Shown: piece after piece, positions 49,201-59,599 of the stretch
Numbering within the stretch: position 1 is the first letter of the stretch
Layout of the letters: each line of letters starts with the position of its first letter
Assembly: GCA_905250025.1 (NCBI GenBank)
Contig: CAJNOJ010000312.1
Span: 49,484 to 113,483 of the forward strand
Origin: Adineta ricciae
Taxonomy: Eukaryota; Rotifera; Eurotatoria; Adinetida; Adinetidae
Length of the DNA: 64,000 nucleotides
Direction: 5' to 3'
Position numbers and translations under genes: made by a program
The notes under the pieces: generated by a model
Seen by the model: the letters and a program-made list of their open reading frames with translations, nothing else
Told to the model about the DNA's origin: nothing
Databases searched by the model: none

Positions 49201-50600
49201 TCAGCGACCAGTTTACTATCTCGAGACTCTTTCTTTGCAGACAACAGAATAGTGCAATAGAATTCTTGTTCGATTTGTTAGATGCATTCATTTACCAGAT
49301 CATTTTCCATCGATTAATCAAGACGAAGTCGCCCGTTGCAGGTGAGAAGTGTATGTGATTAGAACTGTGAGAAATGTCGTCACGAGCATTCGATTTTGAA
49401 ATGGTCTTGATTTAACGAACTGAACCGAGTCTTACGTGCGAAAATATGGGAAATAGATGAACAGAACCTTGATTGGCAAGTAGTTGTTCATGTACTGCAA
49501 TACCGTATGTTACTGAATTAACTTTAACTTGTCTTTTTGACGAAACTACAGTATTGCGTACAGAGTTATTATTGTTATCGTTTATTAACAAGATGATTTG
49601 TAATTAACTTTACTAACGGAAATCTTTTGATCAAAATATACTACATAGATGAACAAAATGGTAATGGTATTCGTGATCATTCATTCATGATGATCGTCTA
49701 TTATAGCTTAGTAAAATTGGGTGTTAAGTTTCAAGCGAAGCGAGTAAGAGAACAAAAGTATTTGAAATTATCTATTCTTTTTCCATACGATTTTCGTTTA
49801 GTTCATAAATTCACAAGTGTTATCTTGGAATATGCGACACAAATAAACACAGATGCGATCAGAGATTTTTATATACCGTGTGGTTGTTGTTCATCTCATA
49901 AAATTCAAATTTTTGTTTCAAAGTAATAAGCAAAGACGAATGTATCAGTGAAATCGAACATAATACATACAATAAAAGTCATTCATTGGTCCATATCACT
50001 TGAAATTACATTATCGAATCATAGCTTTTACTTTGTAACGAGTCAACTAGTCAAATGAAGCGATCGAAACATGAAGTTTCATTTACTGCGCTAACTTTTA
50101 TCTATTATTTGTTTGACTAAATGGAATTCAAAGTACGTGAAATAAATGAACAAACTGGGAATGATGATTATTCATTTGGTATGTAATCATCAATACACTT
50201 TTCATCTAAAGATCTTTCTCTTAAATTGAATTCAGTAGAAAAATCTTGTGATTGGCAACGTCTTGAAGGTTATATGAATTCATCCATTATGTGTTCTTTT
50301 ATCACCTGATCAACTGAACACCACTACTTATTCATGCGCAAGATAGATGATCACTACTCTGCAACATGTTGTTATCATTATCATATTTGTCGATTTGGTG
50401 ATCAATTTTTTGCACATCGTTTTCGCAATTTTCGTAATCGTGATCATCAGCATTTCTGTCGTTGTTATGAAAACAAATAAATTTATATAAAGATGCGAGT
50501 GCGATAAATTATACTCAGGACACTTTAGAGCTAAAAGTTATTCAAAAGAAGTTTTATAGTATTTTCTGTATGATGATATTTGGGTTGGCTGATGTATTTT
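49201..50600. other. Region with degenerate short paralogous frames, unidentified
   Basis: Three places encode similar short peptides containing an IDEQ/INEQ motif: about 49430-49530 (KIWEIDEQNLDWQ), 49627-49926 (IKIYYIDEQNGNG ... a 100-codon frame ending CCSSHKIQIFVSK) and about 50120-50200 (FKVREINEQTGND). A His/Cys-rich peptide follows at 50342-50480. They look like decayed tandem copies of one unknown gene. Confidence 0.3.
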
Positions 50601-51094
50601 NCCGAACCTACACGAAAATGGTTCTTCACATGGTTCCAGTAGAGTAACGAACCATTCCCTGGTTTATGGCGATTATCAAGATGTTTTGTGAGTTGATCTT
50701 GACGGACAGTTTTAAGTTTGGATCGTGCGAGACTTCGAAGACGTCGAGCCTCTTCTCGGAGATAAATGCATCCTTTTCGGTAGCTGCTATGAACGTCTTT
50801 TTTAAAATGTCCTTGAGAAAAGATCCCCGAGTTCTTGTCCTGGAAAAAATGTCCGTCACTATGAATGTCCTTTTAAAATAGTCCTTTTGAATGAAGTCCT
50901 ATGAAAAAGTGTCCTTCATTATAAAAATGTCCTTTTAGGAGATCATAAGCTAAACTGATGGTAAGACAATACACATATTTGACTTTTTTCTAATAGATTG
51001 AAATTTTATTTCTGGTTAGCGACATAAAAAGAAAGACCACGTAAAAGATTTCTCACTGTAATTTCATTTTGATTAAATCGAGTATACAGTTCGG

Positions 51095-51539
51095 TCATAC
51101 GTTGCTGAGCAGTTCTAGTTTGAGATCTTTTTGTTCGAGGCGGCATTCCACTGTGTATTTGTTTGGCAAATGCGTATGGTTAACCTTCTTTCCAGAAAAA
51201 CATCTAAATTCATCATTCAGATGGGTGTGTAAAAGTACGCCGCAATCTCGCTTTGCACAACGCCAAAATTTGATAGTTTTATTTTTATGGAAATCTTTGA
51301 ATTGATATTGATATCCTTCGATACATAACATCAATTTTCGTTTATTTGATGTTGTTTTTGTAATTGAGGGCTTTAGGTGATGTAGATGAAGACGAAGTAG
51401 ATAAAGAAGAAGACGAAGATGTTCGTAAGAGTGATGGTGAAGTAGATGAAGATGAAGATGAAGATGAAGAAGATCTTCGTAAAAACGATGGCGAAGACGA
51501 CGACGTATCATCAATGAATATCGAGTCGATGGTTTCCAT
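51095..51539 (-). CDS. FLYWCH zinc-finger protein inside the MULE-like element
   Basis: A Ser-rich N-terminal frame starts at 51539 (METIDSIFIDDTSSSS) over a GAA/GAT microsatellite. The FLYWCH domain is read in a different frame, ending at 51095: MLCIEGYQYQF, FWRCAKRDCGVLLHTH and a final HTH motif, giving the Cys2-His2 pattern. Joining the frames needs one shift near 51360; microsatellite slippage or a consensus error could explain it. FLYWCH fingers bind DNA and are commonly found with MULE transposases, so this protein may recognise element ends. Confidence 0.55.
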
Positions 51540-51618
51540 TTATAAAGACCAACTGTGTCTATTCTGGAATCTGATCACGATCACAATGGATTCAATTATG
51601 ATATAACAATTTTCTCGT

Positions 51619-51903
51619 TCTCTATCCTTCATACCATTCTTGTCCGATCCTCTATATAATGAGATCGTTACCGGTATTTTCTTACCATAACGTCATCTAT
51701 CTTTCCACCAATTTCGCTTCGTGCGTTGCCATAACAGTAAAGGACATTTTTTTATATACGNTCTCTATCCTTCATACCATTCTTGTCCGATCCTCTATAT
51801 AATGAGATCGTTACCGGTATTTTCTTACCATAACGTCATCTATCTTTCCACCAATTTCGCTTCGTGCGTTGCCATAAAAGTAAAGGACATTTTTTTATAT
51901 ACG
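51619..51903. repeat. 142 bp contig-end overlap at the n of 51761
   Basis: 51619-51760 is repeated at 51762-51903 with about one change; an unmerged overlap inside the MULE-like element. Confidence 0.88.
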
Positions 51904-52611
51904 CGACCTTTTTTCGAAAGACATTTTGTGGAAGACGTTACTTTCAAAGACACCTTTTAAATAACAAAATTCCGGAAGACATTTTTCTGAAGGAAAAAAA
52001 CCCGAGGACATTTTTGAAAAGACGTCTTTTAAAGGATATTCACTGACGTATTCTCCTTTTCGACTTGCTTTACACGCCAGATCTCGGCATTGCATCAGCA
52101 TTTCTTGAATATCCTTCGGGATTGATAATCTGGCTTTTTTCTTCAGTATAGACTTCGAACATTGCGCCTTCACCGCAACTAACCATTGAATAAACGCATC
52201 ATAAGTATCATTCATATCGTTCGTGGACCAGTGGAGTTCCCATAGTCCATATGCGTAAGATAGAAACATATCGAAAGCCTTCCATGACGTTTTTGAAGCA
52301 TATTCTGTTTCGTTGTATTCACAGGATATGAAGCCAATCACTGGTTTGTGGTCACTTCTTGTTGAACCTTCGTATGTGTCCACTGTCACTTGTATACCCG
52401 ATGAAAAAGCGTAGTCGATTTTGCGCTTTGAACGACGGGATGTACAAGCATCGGTAACATAAGGAGCCAGTCCAACTTGATCTGCCCACTTGAGGAGGTG
52501 GCCGGCTTTATTTTTATCTTGGTCAAAGTCGACGTTGAAGTCTCCGAAAATGACTGATCTCGGTGTAATTTGAGGTGTAAGATCATCCCAGTCCCAAGTC
52601 TTACTGCCCAT

Positions 52612-52788
52612 GTAAAAAAAAAGGATAAATAATCAGATTAAAATTGATTAAATAATTGATTAAGAATCGCTTTAAATCATACACCTTTAATCGGTTTTTT
52701 CCCAGTTATCAATCGATTAAAATCATGCATAGTTGATTTCAATCACAAAATGCTGATTATTTTTAGTTTTTAATCAATACACGCTATC
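52612..52788. repeat. AT-rich AATCGATT-type repeat, target of the hAT insertion
   Basis: Dense GATTAA/TTAATC motifs continue on the other side of the hAT element at 56500-56600, so the hAT element landed inside this repeat. Origin of the repeat unknown. Confidence 0.45.
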
Positions 52789-55700
52789 CTGGCTTCGGAT
52801 TGACTGTTTTTTGAAAAATAGGAACTCGCATAGGATTTGACTTCCCAAAAATAAAGGATTTTGATGAAAATATAGGATTTTCAAATACATTAATTTCATC
52901 CACGAAAACAGTCTGTATAGCACCACTATTCGTGATTTTTTTGTATAAAGAAAACAAAGATAACAAACTTGATATTAAGTAGCACATGTAACCTATTTGT
53001 CTCTGTCAAAACATGTTATTAAAAGGTATAGTTACTAAGTTCATGAAATATTTATCCATAATTTCATCAATAGCTAAGTAAGATAAATTATAAAACTTTA
53101 CAAATAAGCAAAATATAATCATAAAAAACAACTAATAAATGCTCATAATAATATCGTAGGAATAAACATAATGTTTCAATAAATCTATAAGAGAAAACAA
53201 AATGAACATTATATTTTGTATATAATAACTAATGAATTGTTTGATAATTACTAGATTTTCTTCAACTTTTTATTCATTGATTGTTCATGAGTTAAACTAT
53301 CTTTTCTTTTTAGTCGAAGTTTGTCAAGTTCATTTGTTACTTGTCGTTGTTTTTCATTAATAGTCGTTAGTTTCTCGTGACCACCAGAAACTAAAAGTTT
53401 AGCAGCATATATTTCTGACATTGAACCATTTTTTAAACCATCTTCCAGTCGATTAGTTCCTTCTTTAATTAATAGTTCAGCTTCTTTCATTTCTTTATCA
53501 AGACCTTTCTGTTTTTCTAACAACTTCTTTTCTTCTTCAATTTGATGTTGGCGTTCAATTGAAATTAATTGTTTATCGTTATTGTTCGCTGTATTACGAA
53601 CATTATTTGCTGTTTTAGCTAATAATTCTTCTCGATAACTACTAGATGACTTTTTAACTGCATCGATCATATCTGATGTAATAACTACCTAGAAATCAAA
53701 TTCGAATACATGAAATTTACATCAACCATAAATAATGTTACTTTATGTGCTGAACCACATCCAAAATATTTCACTCCATCGTAAACCAATCTCAAACCAT
53801 TAATTGATGTTTCTGATAATAATGTTCGATTATCTGTAATAATATTTGAGTTTATACTGAATCCTCTTTCTACATCAGCATTGCCATGAGCAATAATTAA
53901 GACATTTCGTATAAGTTTAGCTAATGTTTGATATTTTGGTGTACCATTATTTGTTAATATTGAAAAAACTTTGCTCCAGTAATAATCAATAGAATGATAT
54001 TTAATATGATCAAGTCCATTAGCATCAATATACTTATCTTTGATAATCCATGACTCATCAATTAATTCAAAACAATATAAAATCCATTCGTTCGTTAAAC
54101 TATCGATTTCTCTATCATTGAATAAATTTGGAATAGCTCGAGCTACTCGAAGAATTTGATCATTACTTGTTGGATCAGATTTTGATGAATAATTTAAAAC
54201 TTGTAAGTCCCGTAAAAGAATATTATCTAAAGGAAGATTTTTTTTAAGATAATTTCCAATTGCTTCATAAATCTTTCTAACATCCTGATAAAAAGACTTT
54301 TTCTCGTCAAAATTCAATGATGATATTAATTTAGTTGTTTGTTCACCTACAGATTAAATAATATTAAAAAATGAGGAAAAATTTTTATATTATTTACCTA
54401 TTCTTAATTCTTTTTCAGAACGCCATAGATTAACTTGATCCAAAGTAATAATTAATAATTCTTGACCAGATTTATGTTGAACAACATCTGTTTTAATAAA
54501 TGATGAAAGAACATCACGAAATAATTCAGTCATTTCATGATACAACACATGAATTAATGGTTCTTCTGATTGAAAATAGGTTAAGAAACGATCAAAAAAT
54601 ATTTTCACATAAATATAAAATAAAATTTAATTTGACCTTTGATAAATTCGAGGATAAAACCACTTTGATACTTTCATACCGTTTATTCTCTTTAATTTGA
54701 GAAGGTTGTTTTTGTGGTAGAAAACAAAGAAAGTACTCACACAGTACATCCCATTGATCTAAAGAACAAAAGTAGTAGAATAAAAAGAAAAAAAATGTAA
54801 TTACTTAGAATTCGTTTCACAACTTTTCCCATCAAAACCCATCTAGTAATAGAAAAATATAAAATTGTTTTTTCTAATAGATAATCAATTTCTTCTAAAA
54901 CATTTTTAAAGTCTTCTTGTCGTGCAGGTGAACATTTAAACCATGAATAAAGATCAAGACAAAAATTTTCGACATGCCATTTTGAAACTAACAAACCACT
55001 TTTGAATGCATTATGAACGATATGAATGCTACAGCTACCAAGCTTTAGCAAAGAACTACCGTGTTTTTGCATTTCTGAATCAATCATTTTTTCAATAGCA
55101 ATATTAACATTTGGATTGTCTCTTGATAACATAAGTAGTTTTTTCAAATCCAATCCATCAGTAGCAAAAGATTCAATAATAACATCACGAATTGTTTTTG
55201 CATATGCATGTCCTAATGTAATTGTTTTGTAAAATCGATTAACAACTAATTGTTTTTCATTGCACCAATATCTAAACCACATATCAAGTTGTTTTTTATT
55301 TTGATTATTGGTTTGTTCATCAAATATAAGAACGAATTTATCTGTTTTCTTTATATCATCAATTAATTTCTTCTTGAAATATGAACCTAAACCATGAGAT
55401 ATCACATAAGACATTTTATTTGATTGGATAGAAAATTTTGTAGCGATGTTCGAATCAGGAAACATCAATGGGAACAATTCGTTTAATTCGTTGCATGAGT
55501 TGTAACTAAATCCTCGTTGAGCAATATTTAGTGCCCAAAGAGTTTCGGCTTTGATAACTTGGTCCTCGAAATTTAAAGCTTTGTGTTTGTTATTGTTCAT
55601 TTCTAATGTTATAATCGAAGAAGTAGATGATAAAGAAGAAGATGAAGATGGAATACACGATGAAGAAAAAGAAGAAGCAGATGATGATGAATTAGATGAT

Positions 55701-56491
55701 GGAGATGAAACAACAAATTTAACATTTTCTTTCCATTGCTGCAAAATCTGTTTATGTTTAACGTTCTTCATGTGTTGCTCAACGGCCTTCCATCCTTGAT
55801 TTCCACAATCGAGTTCGTTTGTTTGACATAATGTACATTTAAATGTTGATGATGATGGACCAGCTTTCAACCATATTTTTACAGGAATTTTACTATCATC
55901 AAACCGAGAAAGCCAATTTATGTTAAATTTTGTTTGGTTCTTTGGCATTAGTTTTCTAGAAGATTATATCGAATAGCTTTAGTGAAATTTACGATATCTA
56001 CAAAAATTTCAAGATTAAAATCAACTCAAGTCTGGTATATAATAGGGCAGCATATTAATATGAATATTACTAATATTTTATTAATCCACATATACGTTAT
56101 ACATGTGTATAGATATGTGAAAAAATATTTAGAAGTTGAGAGAGTGCATGTTTAAAACATAAACCTTTTAATTGTTCTCCTTTCTCTTACGTATTACTAT
56201 ATGAAGGAATTTTCAGTCAATTGATATAATAAGTGAGAAAAACTCTTTATTTACAATAGATGTCGTCATAATACATTTATTTTATTCTTTAAAAATATTT
56301 AACTATACGTTGATGCATCAAATAAACGGTAAATACTTGTACAGAACCTGTTTAATTTATATCATTTCAATTTTTTTTCTTTTTTCGTATAAAATAGGAA
56401 AAAAAGGAAAAAATGTAGTTATATAGGACAAAATACAGGATTTTCCAAAAAAATAGGTTTTATAGGAAATATAGGTCGAATCCGATGCCAG
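52789..56491 (-). mobile_element. Complete hAT transposon with 8 bp target duplication
   Basis: The left end reads CTGGCTTCGGATTGAC from 52789 and the right end is the near-complement ending GCCAG at 56491 (CTGGCATCGGATTCGAC on the minus strand). The 8 bp ACGCTATC sits immediately outside both ends, at 52781-52788 and 56492-56499, the length expected for hAT insertion. Length 3,703 bp. It contains one spliced transposase gene on the minus strand and AT-rich flanks. Confidence 0.88.
53251..55948 (-). CDS. hAT-family transposase, four exons, one single-base frameshift
   Basis: Exons 54805-55948, 54398-54758, 53742-54346 and 53251-53688; all three splices restore frame. The N terminus has a BED/TTF-like zinc finger (FKCTLCQ ... 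EQHMKNVKHKQ), a Ser-rich linker, then a transposase core (DKFVLIFDEQTNNQNKKQLD, FSITRWVLMGK, a FDRFLTYFQSEEPLIHVLYHEM segment) and the hAT dimerisation region (AHGNADVERGFSINSN). The C terminus is a Lys/Glu coiled coil ending KKLKKI, a likely nuclear signal. An extra base in the A run at 54594-54599 breaks exon 2; it may be a sequencing error. Otherwise about 848 residues and apparently whole. Confidence 0.8.
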
Positions 56492-56499
56492 ACGCTATC

Positions 56500-57919
56500 G
56501 AATCCAATCGACGAAATGTGTATGATTTGAATTAGTTTTCAATCACGTAAAAATCACTTTTGAATTGATTAAAAGATATTATAATCACCTAAAATCAATC
56601 CATTTCTCCCTATCATTCTTACTTCTTGAACATGACCATCATTATTTGTTTGATTCACCATGGAAGCTATGTAGGACGTAAAAGATGGAGATCTTCGCAA
56701 GATTTTATATTCGATGTATTTTACTCCTGAACATACTTCTTGATTCATAATTGGCGCTACGATAAGACTCGATGTTTGAAAAGGATCAAATGCTTGCCAA
56801 TTCCGACCAACAATGAAATTGATCTACAACAAAATAACAAATATCCAAGTGAAAAATTGCTTACCTTACGTTTTGACGTTGCAATCGTTCTAAAATAAAA
56901 ACAAACTTTCATTTTTAATGTCTTACCGTTTATTCCAGTGTGCAGGCGAACTTAAAATTGAAACCAAAACAATTGTTCAATCGAATGATTACCAACAACG
57001 TTTTTATCGATGTTAAGAATATTTTGAAATAAAGAAAAACACTTATTTGTAAATGAAGAATTGCTTATTGTTCATTAAAATACTAAAGTCATATCGATGG
57101 TATTACGAATCTAAAAAAAATAAGCACAGATTATTTATGTATATAATAATTATTATTTACTGTTTATTGCCATGTTCATTTTGACCTAAAACTGAAAGAA
57201 AACAATCTATTTATAAATAAATCAATAATTCTTCATTTCAATATTGAGCGTCTTATGCGAAAAAAACTGTAAATAATTTTGTACGTATTGAATCAGATTG
57301 TGAAAAGCCTATCTCATTCAAAGCTCTCATAGAAATTATCGGGGAAAATTGTCGTTAAAAAGAACATAGATCTCTGATAATCTCTTTTCTGCAAAGAGAA
57401 AAGAATAGCAACCGTAGTTATGCGGCAAAAATAAACGGATTTGTTCTTTATTAATAAAGGAAAAATGGATAAACTAGATGAATCTTTACTGTGGAGAAAT
57501 TTATTTTTAAAGCACACAAAGCATATTTGATTATCATTTACTATTGCCATCTATAGTTTAAATTTAATCTCACGGTCATTTTCATATTGGATTATCTATC
57601 CTGTTAGTCCGATATATTTTCTTTCTATATATTTTCTATAGACATATCCACACGTCGATGTGTTGTGCTCTGATTCGATATTTTAGTGATTGACTTTATA
57701 ACTATGTTTCTTTGTATTCGATCTTCTTATATAGAATTTGTTAAAGTAAATGGTGAATAGTTATTACTTCTTGTGAAGACACTATGATACGTGTGTGGCT
57801 GATGTTTACTTCGATTCGTGATACAAACAAATTCAGATATTATTTTTTTGCAAAGTAACTTTTCATTTTTTTAGATATCTATTCTTGTTTATACAGAAAT
57901 ATTCTGTGATATTTACAAA
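56500..57919. other. AT-rich region with a small unidentified spliced coding fragment
   Basis: On the minus strand a frame at about 56600-56826 (FIVGRNWQAFDPFQTSS ... EYKILRRSPSFTSY) is preceded by a TTGTAG acceptor, a 41 nt intron with GTAAGC donor, and a 25 nt exon. It looks like part of a real gene broken by the repeats to its left; I do not know the family. The rest, to 57919, shows nothing and should include the promoter of the gene at 57920. Confidence 0.3.
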
Positions 57920-59424
57920 ATGGTGAAACGAACTCAGAATACAAAGTCAGCTGTATCTAATAAAAAAGCAAATGAAAAAGAAAACTTGGAGCTGTTCGTA
58001 CTGGTTCGTGATGTTGTCACTGGTACACATCATGTAGTGCAACGAAGTCAAGTGACAACGTCGAAAAAGCTACAAAAGCTTGAACCTGGCGATGAAATAA
58101 CCGTTGGACAACGGTCATCTCGTGTTCGTGGAGTGATTTTAATGATAGGTGTGATTCATTGTGTTTCATAATGAATTAGAATTTTTTTTCCTTTCCAGGG
58201 ACAGAGAATCAATGTAAACAATCGTTGGTGGTTATTGAAAAAGCGAACTCAAAAGCTCAAACCAGTAAAGAAAAGAAAAAGGTCATCGAGGAAGTTGAAA
58301 GTGAAATTGAATCTATAGATGATGACAATGAGAAAAATGATGATGAATCATTAGATGACGAGGGTGAAGATACACCACAAGGTGTTACTAGAGATGTTGA
58401 TGATGATAATGAAAATCAACCTCTGCATTTTGACGAAGCAACACCATTGAAAGATATCACTACATCAAGGTCTTCCAATCGTTCTCAATCTTCTGTTTCA
58501 AGTAAGTATATCATATACCGTTTAACGTGATTGTTTGGTTTTTTATTTTTAGAAAGTACAGACTCAACTGCTGGTTCACAAAAACGAAAGACAACAGACG
58601 ACGGTGAAAATGATCCACCATCGAAATGCAGTAAAATTGTATACAATAGAAGTGCATCAACAAAAGCTCAAGAGATACTGCAACGTAAAATTGATTCTAT
58701 CGAGGCTCAAATTCTCGAATATCAGACGACATGGATGCGTAAGTAAAAGTCTAAGCATCTATTGAATACTCAATAAATATGGATGTACTTCGATTGATAT
58801 GTTTTGCTAAGTCAAATTGAAAATTTTCTTTAACTAGTGGAAAGGTTTATAAAATCTCAAGAAAAAAACTGAAAGTAAACGAATAGCTCAATTCAATGAA
58901 ATAAGATTTATTTCATTAAGTTTACATTCATCAATCGAAATATTCATCTTTACTTTTTTACGTAATATGAAATTGTGTTATATTTCTAGCTCGTCCAACT
59001 GATCAAGCAACAGTTCGGTATATGATCGATATTGGTCGAGTACTTAGTGGTGAAGAACATGTAGATGCTGATGAAAAAAGCGAGATTTTACCAGGAGCTG
59101 CATCCAAATTAGATGTAACTGAAAGTCAACTTGAGGCATGTAAAGGAAATAATATTCGAATTACGGTTCGTCAAATTATGAGACTGAAGTTTCCAGAGCC
59201 ATCATTAGGCTTTAAATTTGCTGATGTCAATCCTGACTATGTAACCCCAGCTCGTGGTAAAAAGAACTTTTTATCATTTTATAAGTATAGATGTTTTTTT
59301 TTATTAAGAATATGCTCGTCTAGCCCATCCATATGAAGAAAAATTATATACAAAAGGTGATCTTAACCATTCGATGGGCAATTATTTTGCTGCAAAAACA
59401 CAGACACAATTCATAATACTGTAA
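57920..59424 (+). CDS. BEN-domain protein next to a CACTA-like transposase
   Basis: Five exons: 57920-58148, 58199-58501, 58553-58738, 58990-59256 and 59309-59424, all joined in phase 1, giving about 366 residues. The N-terminal module (LELFVLVRDVVTGTHHVVQ ... RSSRVRGVILMIG) is followed by a long acidic, Ser-rich linker, a short coiled coil (KAQEILQRKIDSIEAQILEY) and a C-terminal BEN-like domain (QLEACKGNNIRITVRQIMRL ... HPYEEKLYTKGDLNHSMG). BEN domains bind DNA and recruit repressors. Its stop is 175 bp before the transposase start, same strand, so it may be a second protein of the same transposon. Confidence 0.7.
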
Positions 59425-59599
59425 CAATACACATATTGAAAATCCGACAAAATATTTTGACATTTTTTGTAACTAACAAATAGAAAATGACATGTCAATG
59501 ATATCTTTTTTTATGTGGATAAAACCTTCATTTTAATTATTAATAAACATGAAAAATTAATTTATATAATTCCATCTTTTTTCTCTTGCTACTGCAGAC

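Larger units (their letters stand above)
50780..52053 (-). mobile_element. MULE-like element with FLYWCH gene and repeat-array ends
   Basis: Bounded by a perfect 9 bp direct repeat, TCCTTTTCG, at 50771-50779 and 52054-52062, the length typical of Mutator-like elements. Both ends carry arrays of an AAAATGTCCT motif pointing inward: 50800-50940 on the plus strand and 51885-52030 on the minus strand. It interrupts a LINE frame that reads on once the insertion and one repeat are removed. A contig join at 51761 repeats 142 bp inside it. It carries a FLYWCH gene but no transposase. Confidence 0.75.
50602..52611 (-). mobile_element. LINE (non-LTR retrotransposon) fragment split by a DNA transposon
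   Basis: The upstream piece, 52054-52611, encodes the C-terminal half of an APE-type endonuclease: SVIFGDFNVDF, KIDYAFSSG and STRSDHKPVI, followed by the helical linker ending CKASRKG. The downstream piece, 50602-50779, continues in the same frame (CIYLREEARRLRSLARSK ... YWNHVKNHF), as expected between endonuclease and reverse transcriptase. The contig ends at 50601 before the reverse transcriptase. Between them lies the element at 50780-52053. Confidence 0.7.

Noticed and set aside
51364-51606. Acidic plus-strand protein rich in Asp and Glu
   Set aside because: It is the reverse of the GAA/GAT microsatellite in the FLYWCH gene.
55551-55799. Acidic plus-strand frame
   Set aside because: Antisense of the Ser-rich linker of the hAT transposase.
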